Source: Cellulophaga sp. RHA19
GTDB taxonomy: Bacteria > Bacteroidota > Bacteroidia > Flavobacteriales > Flavobacteriaceae
Direction: 5' to 3'
Length of the DNA: 64,000 nucleotides
Assembly (NCBI RefSeq): GCF_002813425.1
Contig: NZ_PHUL01000001.1
Span: forward strand, 248,001 to 312,000
In this document: positions 53,700 through 64,000 of the stretch, in pieces
Position numbering within the stretch: the first letter of the stretch is position 1
Layout of the letters: every line of letters starts with the position of its first letter
Notes under the pieces: model-generated
What the model was told of the DNA's origin: nothing
Database searches by the model: none
The model's input: only the letters and a program-made list of their open reading frames with translations
Translations under genes and position numbers: made by a program

Positions 53700-55718
53700 A
53701 TGAGCAAGCTTTTCAATTCTAAATATTACCACAGAGATTTATCTTGGTTACGTTTTAACCATCGAGTTTTACAAGAAATTAAAGACAAAAGAAATCCGCT
53801 GTATGAGCGTATAAAATTTTTAGCAATTTTTTCTTCTAATTTAGATGAGTTTTTTAAAGTTCGTGTATCTGACATTAGACAAATAAAAGACTTAGAAAAA
53901 CCACTGCGTAAAAAATTAATAACTAAACCAAACAAGGTACTTGCAGAAATTAAAAAACAAGTTAACCAACAACAACAAGAATTTGGAAGTGCTTTTTTAG
54001 ATGAAATTATTCCCGATTTAAAAAAGGAAAATATTCACTTAATTAATTTTAAAGATTTTAACAAACAACAAAAACTATATGCAGAGGATTATTATAGTTC
54101 TAATTTAAAAAATACAGTAGATATACAAACTGGCCCCAGCTCTATTAAAAATTCAATTTTTGCAAAAAATGAAGCATCATACTTAGTTGCTTTAAAAGAA
54201 GAAGAACAAATAGAATTAGTTGAGATACCTGACAACCAACCACGCTTTGTTGTTTTTCCATCTACAGACCAAACATTTTACATTACTTTTTTAGATGACA
54301 TTTTAAAACACAACCTCTTAAACAAAAACAGTAAAGAGTACTATGCTTTAAAAATTTCTAGAGATGCAGAACTGTATATTGAAGATGAATTCTCTGGAGA
54401 TCTAATGCAAAAAATTCTTGATGCATTACCTAAAAGAAAAACAGGGCAAGCAACACGTGCACTTATAGACGCAAGCGCTCCAATTGCACTTTTAGAAGCT
54501 GTTAAAAATGCATTAGACATATACAACACAGATATTATTTTTGGCGGTGTTTATCATAATTTTAAAGATTTCTTTAGTTTCCCAAATCCAACAAAAAAGA
54601 AACTAAACAACGTAAACCTAGAGCCTATTCCCCATTCTTTGCTAACTAAATACAACTCTGTTTTTGACGCCATAGAAGCAAAAGATCAACTTATACATTA
54701 TCCGTATCAATCTTTTGAGCCCGTTATAAAATTATTAGAAGAAGCTGCTGTTTCTCCAGAGGTAAAGACCATAAAAATGACTTTGTATCGTTTAGCAAAA
54801 ACATCTAGGCTAAATACTGCTATTGCAAAAGCTGCAAAAGCAGGTAAAAATGTAATTATTTTTATTGAGGCAAAAGCAAGGTTTGATGAGGATAACAATT
54901 TAAGATGGGGTAAAATATTTAAAGAAAATGGTGCAAAGGTAATTTACAGCTATCCAGGAATTAAAGTACACTCTAAAATCTTATACATAGAAAAAGAGAT
55001 TAAGGGCAAACTTAAAACCTATAGTTACATTGGAACAGGCAATTTTAACGAAAAAACGGCTAAGCTATATACCGACTTTGGCTTAATGACGGCAAATAGC
55101 AAAATATGTAAAGAGTTAAATCGTGTTTTTCTGGTTTTAGAAGGTGTTTTAATTGTTCCTAAAGCCAAAAAACTACTTATATCTCCTTTTACATCTAGGC
55201 ATATATTTTCTACTATGGTAGAAAAAGAAATTGAATTAGCACAAGCTGGCAAAAAAGGCTTAATTGTCTTAAAAATGAACAGCCTTGAAGATAAAAAAAT
55301 GATTCAACTACTTTACAAAGCCAGCAATGCTGGTGTACAAATACGGTTGTTAATTCGCGGGATTTGTTGTTTAGTTCCTGGCATAAAGGGCCAGAGCGAG
55401 AACATTACAATTACCAGTATTTTAGACAGATATTTAGAGCATGGGCGAGTTTACCTTTTTGGAAATAACGGAGACGAAAAACTTTTTATTGGATCTGCAG
55501 ATTGGATGACGCGCAACCTATCTCACAGAATAGAAGTAATTACCCCTATAAAGGATAAAGAGAATTTTAAAATAGTAAAAGACATTTTAAATATTCAGCT
55601 ATCAGACAATGTAAAAGCAAGAATTATAGACGCTGATCAAAAAAATAATTATGTTACAAACAATAACACCATAGTACAATCTCAGCTAGCTACTTACAAC
55701 TATTTTAAAAATCAATAA
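53700..55718 (+). CDS. ppk1: Polyphosphate kinase 1
   Basis: A 672-residue PPK1, which makes polyphosphate from ATP. The N-terminal domain has YYHRDLSWLRFNHRVL and FLAIFSSNLDEFFKVRV. The phospho-acceptor His424 is in GIKVHSKILYIEKE, and the phospholipase-D-like C-terminal domains carry IGTGNFNEKTAKLYTDFGL and RNLSHRIEVITPI. The frame could open at TTG 53682, but the ATG at 53700 gives the usual MSKLFNSKYYHRDLSW start. It is the first plus-strand gene of this block; the TPP riboswitch downstream separates it from the thi operon. Confidence 0.95.
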   Translation: MSKLFNSKYYHRDLSWLRFNHRVLQEIKDKRNPLYERIKFLAIFSSNLDEFFKVRVSDIRQIKDLEKPLRKKLITKPNKVLAEIKKQVNQQQQEFGSAFLDEIIPDLKKENIHLINFKDFNKQQKLYAEDYYSSNLKNTVDIQTGPSSIKNSIFAKNEASYLVALKEEEQIELVEIPDNQPRFVVFPSTDQTFYITFLDDILKHNLLNKNSKEYYALKISRDAELYIEDEFSGDLMQKILDALPKRKTGQATRALIDASAPIALLEAVKNALDIYNTDIIFGGVYHNFKDFFSFPNPTKKKLNNVNLEPIPHSLLTKYNSVFDAIEAKDQLIHYPYQSFEPVIKLLEEAAVSPEVKTIKMTLYRLAKTSRLNTAIAKAAKAGKNVIIFIEAKARFDEDNNLRWGKIFKENGAKVIYSYPGIKVHSKILYIEKEIKGKLKTYSYIGTGNFNEKTAKLYTDFGLMTANSKICKELNRVFLVLEGVLIVPKAKKLLISPFTSRHIFSTMVEKEIELAQAGKKGLIVLKMNSLEDKKMIQLLYKASNAGVQIRLLIRGICCLVPGIKGQSENITITSILDRYLEHGRVYLFGNNGDEKLFIGSADWMTRNLSHRIEVITPIKDKENFKIVKDILNIQLSDNVKARIIDADQKNNYVTNNNTIVQSQLATYNYFKNQ

Positions 55719-55776
55719 GTCATCTTTTTCTTATAATAGTTTTATTTTTTATTAGGTCTTATCATAATTTATTTAA

Positions 55777-55784
55777 TACATTTG
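55777..55784 (+). promoter_or_regulatory. Candidate -7 element of the thi operon
   Basis: TACATTTG matches TAnnTTTG and lies 7 nt upstream of the first paired base of the TPP riboswitch, so transcription would begin almost exactly at the aptamer. Confidence 0.5.
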
Positions 55785-55791
55785 TTATGTA

Positions 55792-55869
55792 AACTTTAGG
55801 GGTGTTCTTTTTAAGAACTGAGAAATACCCTTTGAACCTGATGCTGTTAGTACAGCCGAAGGGAAAAGT
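55792..55869 (+). ncRNA. TPP riboswitch (THI element)
   Basis: All aptamer landmarks are present in order: GGGGTG (from about 55799), CTGAGA at 55818-55823, ACCC at 55827-55830, TGAACCTGAT from about 55833, then a GCTG/CAGC hairpin and CGAAGGGA. P1 closes with AACTTT (55792-55797) and AAAGTT (55864-55869). It should bind thiamine pyrophosphate and repress the six downstream thi genes. The 125 nt between the aptamer and thiS show no clear terminator, so the mode of control is open. Confidence 0.95.
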
Positions 55870-55994
55870 TGAATTCTTTTTATGATTTCTATCTTTTAGT
55901 GTTTTTTCCGTTTCTGGAGAATGCATTTTCACACACAGTTTACGATTTAGTTGGATTTTTTAACGCTATAACCTAGCACTTAAAATGTATCGTT

Positions 55995-56198
55995 ATGATA
56001 CCCATAAACGTAAATAACAAAGAGCACTTAATTCCTAGAGAAACTAATGTGTCTCAACTAATAAAAACTCTAGAAATAACCATTTTTGGTGTTGCCATTG
56101 CCATTAACGGCGGTGTAATACCAAAAAGCAGCTGGAGTTCTACCATTTTACAACCCCATGACAATGTATTACTAATACGTCCTGCTCAAGGAGGGTAA
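55995..56198 (+). CDS. thiS: Sulfur carrier protein ThiS
   Basis: A 67-residue ubiquitin-like carrier ending in the essential Gly-Gly (RPAQGG). The core shows NVSQLIKTLEI, GVAIAINGGVIPKSSW and NVLLIRPAQGG. After adenylation and thiocarboxylation at the C-terminus it donates sulfur for the thiazole ring on ThiG. The adenylating enzyme ThiF is not in this window. It is the first gene after the riboswitch, 23 bp before thiC. Confidence 0.93.
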   Translation: MIPINVNNKEHLIPRETNVSQLIKTLEITIFGVAIAINGGVIPKSSWSSTILQPHDNVLLIRPAQGG

Positions 56199-56203
56199 CC
56201 TAA

Positions 56204-58084
<1,881 letters not shown>

Positions 58085-58092
58085 TATAAAGT

Positions 58093-58168
58093 GGAAGTTC
58101 CTACGCCTTTTACTAAGTAAGGCGTAGGCGGGCTTTCCGTTATATCTTTTGCTAAAAAAAAGCAAAAG
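58093..58168 (+). repeat. Structured intergenic element between thiC and the tenI-like gene
   Basis: Two hairpins fill this gap. The first has CCTACGCCTT (58100-58109) with AAGGCGTAGG (58119-58128), extended by GGAAG (58093-58097) against CTTTCC (58133-58138). The second has CTTTTGCT (58146-58153) with AGCAAAAG (58161-58168). Neither has a good T-tract. The segment GGCGGGCTTTCCGTTATAT is more G+C-rich than its surroundings. From memory it resembles short interspersed elements of other flavobacteria, but this was not checked. It could also stabilise or process the thi mRNA. Confidence 0.5.
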
Positions 58169-58208
58169 GATGCCACTACAATCCCTAACTTAAAAAAAAC
58201 CTAATAAA

Positions 58209-58823
58209 ATGATTGTACTTATAGCACCAGAAGAAGATGTACCTAACGAAATAGAAATACTTCATCAACTATTTAACGCTGGGCTACAATATTATCATTT
58301 AAGAAAACCTTTTAAAGACTTAAAGCAGCATAAAGAGTATCTAAACAAAATAAAACCAGAATACTACAACCGTGTTATTATATATCACCATCATGAGCTA
58401 ATAAATAGTTACAACTTAAAAGGTATTCATTTTCAAGAACAAAAACGTAGAGATACTATAGACAATCCTACACGGTATTTTAAAGACTTAAATATGTTTA
58501 GCAAAACCATAAGTTCTTCATTTCATGATCCAGAAGAATTAAACAGTTGTTATTTTGAGTTTGATTATCACCTGCTTAGCCCTGTTTTTAATTCCATATC
58601 AAAAAAAGGTTATAAAGGGCGTGGCTTTAATGTAAATCATATAAACAAAACAATTGTTGGTATGGGAGGGGTTACTGCAGAAAACCTTAGCAAATTTAAC
58701 ACATTAGGTTACAAAGGAATTGGCGTTTTAGGAGGAGTTTGGAATAGCAAAAATCCTTTAGAAGCATTTAAGCAAATAAATGAGGCTTACATTACTAGCC
58801 TAAAAAACAGAAATAATGATTAG
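58209..58823 (+). CDS. TenI/ThiE-like protein lacking ThiE catalytic residues
   Basis: A 204-residue TIM-barrel protein of the ThiE/TenI family. The ThiE residues seen in the next gene are lost: the IINDHYK segment is replaced by IIYHHHELI, and GVHLGKTD by GIHFQEQK. It keeps the TenI-like loop SPVFNSISKKGYKGRGF and GMGGVTAENL. TenI is a thiazole tautomerase that aromatises the ThiG product, so that role fits an operon with thiG. It is inferred, not shown. Its stop overlaps the thiE start by 8 nt (ATGATTAG). Confidence 0.8.
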   Translation: MIVLIAPEEDVPNEIEILHQLFNAGLQYYHLRKPFKDLKQHKEYLNKIKPEYYNRVIIYHHHELINSYNLKGIHFQEQKRRDTIDNPTRYFKDLNMFSKTISSSFHDPEELNSCYFEFDYHLLSPVFNSISKKGYKGRGFNVNHINKTIVGMGGVTAENLSKFNTLGYKGIGVLGGVWNSKNPLEAFKQINEAYITSLKNRNND

Positions 58824-59478
58824 TAAATTACATTATATAAGCCAAGGCGATACTCCAGAAATGCATTTGGCTAACATACAAAAAGCATGTTCTTCTGGTG
58901 CAGATTGGGTACAATTACGCCTAAAAAATATAGACGAAGAAACCTTATTGCAAACTGCTTTAAAGGCCAAAGAAATAACTTCTCATTTTCAGACTAGATT
59001 AATTATTAACGATCATTATAAAATTGCCAAAGAAGTAAATGCAGATGGTGTGCATTTAGGAAAAACAGATGCTTGCCCATTAGAAGCACGTGAGCATTTA
59101 GGAAAATGGATTAGTATTGGCGGTACTGCAAACACCTTAGAAGATTGTGAAAACTTATTAAAAAAAGAAGTAGATTATATTGGTTTAGGCCCATTTAAAT
59201 TTACCACAACAAAGCAAAATTTAAGTCCAACTTTAGGCTTACAAGGATACCAAGCAATTATAGATGAGTTAAAAACAAATACTCCAATAATTGCCATTGG
59301 CGGCATTACTATAGCAGACGTTCCTGAGTTATTAAAAACAGGAATTTACGGTATTGCAGCATCAACAGAAATTACAAGCAATTTTAACAACATTGCCACT
59401 TTAAATAAAATTTTAAGCACACCTGCAACACAAGAGCAAGTGTATAAGTTTGATAAAAATAAAAACGATGAAGGATAA
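58816..59478 (+). CDS. thiE: Thiamine-phosphate synthase
   Basis: A 220-residue ThiE that joins HMP-PP and thiazole phosphate to thiamine phosphate. The barrel motifs are intact: [31 protein letters not shown] with LGKTD, the phosphate-binding [25 protein letters not shown] and [12 protein letters not shown]. Metal and pyrophosphate ligands are present, unlike in the preceding paralog. It overlaps thiG by 11 nt. A C-terminal tail of about 20 residues beyond the barrel is charged. Confidence 0.95.
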   Translation: MISKLHYISQGDTPEMHLANIQKACSSGADWVQLRLKNIDEETLLQTALKAKEITSHFQTRLIINDHYKIAKEVNADGVHLGKTDACPLEAREHLGKWISIGGTANTLEDCENLLKKEVDYIGLGPFKFTTTKQNLSPTLGLQGYQAIIDELKTNTPIIAIGGITIADVPELLKTGIYGIAASTEITSNFNNIATLNKILSTPATQEQVYKFDKNKNDEG

Positions 59479-60241
59479 TTTAATAATAGCAGACAAAGAG
59501 TTTTCATCAAGACTATTTACCGGAACAGGAAAATTTAGTTCTTCAGCCGTAATGAAAAATGCTTTACTAGCATCAGAAAGTGAACTAGTTACAGTTGCGT
59601 TAAAACGCGTAGATGTAGCAGATGAAGATGACGATATTTTATCACACTTAAATCATTCTAGAATAAACCTTTTACCAAACACCTCTGGCGTGCGTACAGC
59701 AAAAGAAGCAGTTTTTGCTGCTCAATTATCTAGAGAAGCTTTAGAAACTAACTGGGTAAAATTAGAAATTCATCCAGACCCAAAATACTTGCTGCCAGAT
59801 CCTATAGAAACTTTAAAAGCTGCAGAAGAATTGGTAAAACAAGGCTTTGTAGTTATGCCTTACATACACGCAGATCCTGTTCTATGCAAACGTTTAGAAG
59901 ATGTAGGCGTACAATGCGTAATGCCATTGGGCGCACCAATTGGTAGCAACAAAGGATTAAAAACAGTAGATTTTTTAGAAATAATTATAGCACAAAGTAA
60001 CGTTCCTGTAATTGTAGATGCAGGCATAGGAGCACCGTCACACGCAGCACACGCTATGGAACTAGGTGCAGATGCAGTTTTGGTAAATACTGCAATTGCC
60101 GTATCACAAAACCCAACTGCAATGGCAAACGCATTTAAATTAGCTGTAGAGGCTGGTCGTTTGGCTTACAATGCAAAGCTAGCTCCAATAAAACAAACTG
60201 CAGAAGCAAGCTCACCTTTAACCTCTTTTTTAAATGAGTAA
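59468..60241 (+). CDS. thiG: Thiazole synthase
   Basis: A 257-residue TIM-barrel enzyme that condenses ThiS thiocarboxylate, dehydroglycine and DXP to the thiazole. The Schiff-base lysine lies in [12 protein letters not shown]. Other motifs are [36 protein letters not shown] and [24 protein letters not shown] at 59450 extends the frame upstream, but the ATG at 59468 gives the normal N-terminus. It overlaps thiE by 11 nt and thiH by 8 nt. Confidence 0.97.
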   Translation: MKDNLIIADKEFSSRLFTGTGKFSSSAVMKNALLASESELVTVALKRVDVADEDDDILSHLNHSRINLLPNTSGVRTAKEAVFAAQLSREALETNWVKLEIHPDPKYLLPDPIETLKAAEELVKQGFVVMPYIHADPVLCKRLEDVGVQCVMPLGAPIGSNKGLKTVDFLEIIIAQSNVPVIVDAGIGAPSHAAHAMELGADAVLVNTAIAVSQNPTAMANAFKLAVEAGRLAYNAKLAPIKQTAEASSPLTSFLNE

Positions 60242-61343
60242 TTTTACATCACTTTTTAATAAGTATAGTTGGGACAACATTGTTGCTGATATTTACAGTA
60301 AAACCAGCACAGACGTAGAAGCCGCTTTACAAAGTAACAAACGTAATCTAGAAGACTTTAAAGTGTTAATTTCCCCTGCTGCAAAGCCATACTTAGAGCA
60401 AATGGCACAAATGAGTAGTGCATTAACTAAAAAACGCTTTGGTAATACAATGCAAATGTATGCGCCAATGTATTTAAGTAATGAGTGCCAAAACATATGT
60501 ACTTACTGCGGTTTTAGCTTAACAAACAAAATACCTAGGCGTACGCTAACTGACGCAGAAATTTTAAAGGAAGCTACCTTTTTACGTAGCAAAGGGTATA
60601 ACCATATTTTATTAGTAACTGGTGAAGCAAATAAAACTGTTGGTGTAGACTACATAAATAATGCTATTAAACTGTTAAAAAAAGAGTTTGCTAATATTAC
60701 CATAGAAGTACAACCATTAGACCAAGACGAGTATGAATTGCTTGTAGAAAATGGCTTGTACGCCGTTTTGGTGTACCAAGAAACCTACCACAGAGACGAA
60801 TATAAAAAACACCACCCTAAAGGTAAAAAGTCTAATTTTGATTACAGGCTAGAAACACCAGACCGTTTAGGCAAAGCTGGCGTACATAAAATTGGTGTAG
60901 GTGCTTTATTTGGATTGGAAGATTGGCGAGCAGACAGTTTTTTTACTGCTTTGCATTTACAATATCTACAAAAAACCTATTGGCAAACTAAATATTCTAT
61001 CTCGTTTCCTAGACTTAGACCACATACGGGTGGTTTAGAACCAAAAGTAGTAATGGAAGATGCAGATTTAGCACAGCTGATATGTGCTTATCGTTTGTTA
61101 GACGAAGATGTTGAGCTATCTATGTCTACCAGAGAAAGTGAAAAATTTAGAAACAACATTATCAACTTAGGAATAACGTCTATAAGCGCAGAGTCTAAAA
61201 CAAATCCTGGAGGTTATGTTGTAGAACCACAATCTTTAGAACAGTTTGAAATTTCTGATGAACGTAGCACAGAAACTATTGCACAAATGTTGCAAAGCAA
61301 AGGTTTTGAAGTTGTATGGAAAGATTGGGAAAATGCGTGGTAG
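60234..61343 (+). CDS. thiH: 2-iminoacetate synthase (tyrosine lyase)
   Basis: A 369-residue radical SAM enzyme that cleaves tyrosine to dehydroglycine for the thiazole. The cluster motif CxxxCxxC is in [15 protein letters not shown]. Later family motifs are [42 protein letters not shown] and PRLRPHTGG. Use of thiH rather than thiO means no glycine oxidase is needed. It is the last gene of the operon. Its stop directly abuts the stop of the converging ruvB, with no terminator between. Confidence 0.96.
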   Translation: MSNFTSLFNKYSWDNIVADIYSKTSTDVEAALQSNKRNLEDFKVLISPAAKPYLEQMAQMSSALTKKRFGNTMQMYAPMYLSNECQNICTYCGFSLTNKIPRRTLTDAEILKEATFLRSKGYNHILLVTGEANKTVGVDYINNAIKLLKKEFANITIEVQPLDQDEYELLVENGLYAVLVYQETYHRDEYKKHHPKGKKSNFDYRLETPDRLGKAGVHKIGVGALFGLEDWRADSFFTALHLQYLQKTYWQTKYSISFPRLRPHTGGLEPKVVMEDADLAQLICAYRLLDEDVELSMSTRESEKFRNNIINLGITSISAESKTNPGGYVVEPQSLEQFEISDERSTETIAQMLQSKGFEVVWKDWENAW

Positions 61344-62366
61344 TTAAAACAGACCTCCTTGCACACTTCCCTTAATTCTACCTAAATGTTTGTACGCCAA
61401 TTCTGTTACTTCTCTACCACGAGGTGTACGCATAATAAAGCCTTGTTGTATTAAAAAAGGTTCGTATACCTCTTCTATAGTTTCTGCACTTTCAGATACT
61501 GCGGTTGCTAATGTAGTAATACCTACTGGGCCACCTTTAAATTTATCTATAATAGTGGTTAATATTTTATTATCCATCTCGTCTAAACCATGTGCATCTA
61601 CATTTAATGCATTTAGTCCAAACCTAGAAATTTCTATATCAATTTTACCATTGCCTTTTATCTGCGCAAAATCTCTTACTCGTCTCAACAATGCATTACA
61701 AATTCTAGGTGTACCTCTACTTCTACCCGCTATTTCTATTGCAGCTTCTAAATCTATAGGTACATTTAAAATTTCTGCACTACGTTCTGCTATAGTAGAC
61801 AATAATTCTGTTGTATAATATTGTAATCTACTCTGAATACCAAAACGAGCCCTCATAGGAGCCGTTAAAAGCCCAGAACGTGTTGTTGCACCAATAAGGG
61901 TAAAAGGGTTTAAATTTATTTGTACAGAGCGTGCATTTGGGCCTGACTCTATCATTATATCAATTTTATAATCTTCCATTGCAGAGTATAAGTATTCTTC
62001 TACAATAGGACTAAGTCTATGTATTTCATCAATAAAAAGAACATCTCTTTCATCTAAGTTCGTAAGCAAACCTGCTAAATCTCCTGGTTTATCTAAAACT
62101 GGTCCAGATGTAACTTTTATACCAACACCTAACTCATTAGCTAAAATATGAGCCAATGTAGTTTTCCCTAAACCTGGAGGTCCGTGAAAAAGAGTATGAT
62201 CCAAAGCCTCTCCTCTCTGGTTAGCAGCTTCTACAAAAACTTTTAGGTTTTCTAAAACTTGATCTTGACCAGCAAAATCATCAAAACTTAAGGGTCTTAA
62301 TGCTCTTTCTATATCAAATTCTTCAGAAGAAAAATTTTCTGATGTTGGGTCTAGGTTTTCATTCAT
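61344..62366 (-). CDS. ruvB: Holliday junction branch migration ATPase RuvB
   Basis: A 340-residue AAA+ motor. Walker A is [17 protein letters not shown], Walker B is [12 protein letters not shown], the sensor I region is [11 protein letters not shown], and the arginine finger is in [10 protein letters not shown]. The C-terminal winged helix includes [18 protein letters not shown]. It drives branch migration with RuvA. The -7 box ends 7 nt from the ATG, so the mRNA may have almost no leader. Its stop codon touches the thiH stop. Confidence 0.97.
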   Translation of the reverse strand: MNENLDPTSENFSSEEFDIERALRPLSFDDFAGQDQVLENLKVFVEAANQRGEALDHTLFHGPPGLGKTTLAHILANELGVGIKVTSGPVLDKPGDLAGLLTNLDERDVLFIDEIHRLSPIVEEYLYSAMEDYKIDIMIESGPNARSVQINLNPFTLIGATTRSGLLTAPMRARFGIQSRLQYYTTELLSTIAERSAEILNVPIDLEAAIEIAGRSRGTPRICNALLRRVRDFAQIKGNGKIDIEISRFGLNALNVDAHGLDEMDNKILTTIIDKFKGGPVGITTLATAVSESAETIEEVYEPFLIQQGFIMRTPRGREVTELAYKHLGRIKGSVQGGLF

Positions 62367-62373
62367 AGTCTAA

Positions 62374-62381
62374 CAAAGATA
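62374..62381 (-). promoter_or_regulatory. Candidate -7 element of ruvB, very close to the start codon
   Basis: Minus-strand TATCTTTG matches TAnnTTTG, 7 nt from the ATG at 62366. It is the same 8-mer as before tsaB and ctaB. Confidence 0.5.
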
Positions 62382-62415
62382 CTAGAAATTGAAAGCTTTC
62401 TAATTAGAAAATAAT

Positions 62416-63237
62416 CTATTCCTTTTTAATTAATTGAGATGCGTTTAAAAAGTCTGTAATTGTAATTTTAGGAGTGCCGTACAAATATGTTTTAGAGCTA
62501 CCTTTAGATGATAAATCAAAGCTTTCTGTGGCAAATATTCTAGCATCTGGAGATTCATCTAAGTTTGCAGATACAGAAGTTCCTTTTAGTGATTCTGCTC
62601 TTAGTTGAGAATTACCAAATAAATCTATATGCAAATCTGTAGCTGCACCCTCAAGTTTACTATCAGCATTACCGTGCATTGTTACTTTAGCCATTTGTGC
62701 TTCTAAATACAGCCCTAAGTTACTTTTTTGATCTTGACTAATAACTAACTCGTCACAATCTACATTAAGTTCTGCATTGCTATTACCAGACATTGAAATA
62801 GTAACAACATCAGCAAGCGTATTTAAGTTAAGCTTAGAACTTCCTTGGAGATTAATATCTAAATAATCTGTAGTAACAATATCCTTCATATCTAAACGGC
62901 CATCTAACATAGTTATACCATTTAATCCCATGTAATTTACTGTTAGCACTAGTTTTTTTCTTGAGACTATTCTATAAAAAGAACTAATTTCTAATATACT
63001 ATCTGTTACCTCAAACTTAAGAACATCCAAAAGATTATCATCACCTATAAAAGTGTAGCTGTTTTCCCTTGCTTTTTTAAGCTCTATTCGTAAATCATCA
63101 GCTATTTTAATGGAGTTAAAAGGCGGCAACTCATTAGTTACCTCAATAACAGTTTTACTTCCTTTAATTTTTGGTTTTTTCTGCGCGATACTTACTACTG
63201 ATGTAAGTAGCAGTATACTTAAAATAATTTGCTTCAA
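62416..63237 (-). CDS. DUF2807 (head GIN domain) secreted protein
   Basis: A 273-residue protein with a signal peptide (KQIILSILLLTSVVSIAQ) and a DUF2807 beta-helix-like domain. It consists of repeating short strands: DLRIELKK, YLDINLQGSSKLNL, VVTISMSGNSNAELNVD, KVTMHGNADSKLEG, and DLHIDLFGNSQLRAE. The family is described as putative autotransporter-like adhesin domain proteins with unknown function. No ATG exists at the front, so the start is apparently TTG at 63237. It stands alone between ruvB and cox1. Confidence 0.85.
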   Translation of the reverse strand: MKQIILSILLLTSVVSIAQKKPKIKGSKTVIEVTNELPPFNSIKIADDLRIELKKARENSYTFIGDDNLLDVLKFEVTDSILEISSFYRIVSRKKLVLTVNYMGLNGITMLDGRLDMKDIVTTDYLDINLQGSSKLNLNTLADVVTISMSGNSNAELNVDCDELVISQDQKSNLGLYLEAQMAKVTMHGNADSKLEGAATDLHIDLFGNSQLRAESLKGTSVSANLDESPDARIFATESFDLSSKGSSKTYLYGTPKITITDFLNASQLIKKE

Positions 63238-63323
63238 AATATGGTGTGTTTAATGGTTTGTGTTTGTTGTTAAACAAGATACTAAAATACAGCTTAACTA
63301 TATATTATTGCCAAGAATGATGC

Positions 63324-63359
63324 CAAAAAAAAAGCCTTTTAAAATAAATTTTAAAAGGC
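63324..63359 (-). terminator. Terminator of the cox1 transcript
   Basis: GCCTTTTAAAA (63334-63344) and TTTTAAAAGGC (63349-63359) form an 11-bp stem. On the minus strand it is followed by a run of T residues. Confidence 0.8.
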
Positions 63360-63380
63360 CTTATATAATTTTTATGAAGT

Positions 63381-64000
63381 CTAGTGAGTAAGTTCTTCTT
63401 CACCAGCTTGAAGAGGTACTACTTGAGGAACATAATCTTGTCCTGGTATTACATATTCTCCGTTTTCATTTGTTTTACTATAATCATATGCCCATCTGTG
63501 AACTTCAGGAATAGCACCTGGCCAGTTACCGTGAACATGCTCTACAGGAGTTGTCCACTCTAAAGTAGTAGCTTTCCAAGGGTTTTGCTCTGCCTTTTTA
63601 CCGTAGAAAATACTATAGATAAAGTTACCAACAAAGACCAACTGAGTAGCTCCGGCTATTAAAGCAAATACTGTTATTAAGATGTTAACATCAGTAAGCT
63701 CATCAAACATTGGGAATGCTGTATTTTCATAATAACGTCTTGGTACACCAGCCATACCTACAAAGTGCATTGGAAAGAAAACACCGTAAGCACAAATAGC
63801 AGTGATCCAGAAATGAACATAACCTAAGTTTTTATTCATCATCTTACCAAACATTTTTGGGAACCAGTGATATACACCAGCCAATAAACCATATAAAGCA
63901 GATATACCCATTACTAAGTGGAAGTGAGCTACCACAAAGTAAGTATCATGAACGTTAATATCTAATGTACTATCTCCTAAAATAATACCAGTTAAACCAC
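63381..64000 (-). CDS. Cytochrome c oxidase subunit I, C-terminal part (runs off the right edge)
   Basis: The last 206 or so residues of a heme-copper oxidase subunit I. The frame continues past the edge: the visible N-terminal part reads GLTGIILGDSTLDINVHDTY and then FVVAHFHLVMGISALYG, the region with the heme-ligand histidines of helix X. PMHFVGMAGVPRRYYENTAF follows, and then a hydrophilic tail of about 70 residues. It reduces oxygen to water in the inner membrane. Its partner subunits III and IV lie 25 kb to the left. A terminator follows the stop. Confidence 0.96.
   Translation of the reverse strand, partial: GLTGIILGDSTLDINVHDTYFVVAHFHLVMGISALYGLLAGVYHWFPKMFGKMMNKNLGYVHFWITAICAYGVFFPMHFVGMAGVPRRYYENTAFPMFDELTDVNILITVFALIAGATQLVFVGNFIYSIFYGKKAEQNPWKATTLEWTTPVEHVHGNWPGAIPEVHRWAYDYSKTNENGEYVIPGQDYVPQVVPLQAGEEELTH

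Noticed and set aside
55913..55935. GAGAATGCATTTTC near-palindrome in the thiS leader
   Set aside because: It has no loop space and no T-tract, so it is not a useful hairpin; it contains only a 9-codon frame.

Overview
The window is a chromosomal segment from a low-G+C member of the Bacteroidetes, almost certainly family Flavobacteriaceae. The evidence is sprA (gliding motility and type IX secretion), two PorP/SprF-like genes, a type-B T9SS cargo protein, the split cox locus, the fused malic enzyme/phosphotransacetylase, and many promoter-like sites of the form TAnnTTTG. The genus cannot be fixed from sequence alone. I found no rRNA, tRNA, CRISPR array, insertion sequence or prophage. This is mostly core genome.

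Layout, left to right. (1) 1-3.3 kb, mixed accessory genes: the tail of an aspartyl-protease-like gene, an AraC DNA-binding domain standing alone, an AhpD/CMD-family protein, and two lipoproteins (CE2-like SGNH esterase, DUF1080). (2) 3.3-6.2 kb: metE and a divergent Lrp/AsnC regulator sharing a short promoter region with a candidate operator. (3) 6.2-12.5 kb: a small beta-barrel protein, an S41 protease lipoprotein, a SanA/YdcF-like protein, an atypical NRAMP-family transporter and acetyl-CoA synthetase. (4) 12.8-18 kb: a T9SS-linked surface module (type-B cargo, PorP/SprF, PD40-OmpA). (5) 18.2-22.6 kb: fabD and a TPR histidine kinase/LytTR regulator pair with a gamma-carbonic-anhydrase-like gene. 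(6) 22.8-28.3 kb: a VWA lipoprotein, an orphan PorP/SprF, a tandem-domain Nfu protein, dodecin, MscS and tsaB. (7) 28.4-34.1 kb: a TolC/HlyD/MacB-type efflux operon with two permeases. (8) 34.3-39.7 kb: cytochrome oxidase subunits III (two) and IV, heme O synthase, and an assembly cluster (SCO, a Cys-less SCO-like protein, DUF420, and a small CxxC membrane protein). (9) 39.8-53.6 kb: two tonB paralogs, vanZ-like, gcvH, sprA, ruvA, maeB, queG. (10) 53.7-61.3 kb: ppk1, then a TPP riboswitch and thiS-thiC-tenI-thiE-thiG-thiH. (11) 61.3-64 kb: ruvB, a DUF2807 protein and the 3' part of cox1.

How they work together: the cox genes at the two ends of the right half (cox1 at 64 kb; cox3/cox4/ctaB and assembly factors at 34-40 kb) serve one respiratory oxidase but are separated by the motility, recombination and thiamine genes. 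SprA is the outer-membrane channel that would export cargo such as the 749-residue type-B protein. The thi genes make the pyrimidine and thiazole halves of thiamine under riboswitch control, but thiF and thiD are not in the window.

The most interesting points are the oxidase assembly cluster with its Cys-less SCO paralog and small CxxC protein, a structured intergenic element between thiC and tenI, several genes whose -7 box sits so close to the start codon that their mRNAs look almost leaderless, a terminator whose T-tract doubles as the next promoter, and recurrent 8-nt stop/start overlaps. I did not find a clearly novel defence, mobile or biosynthetic system.
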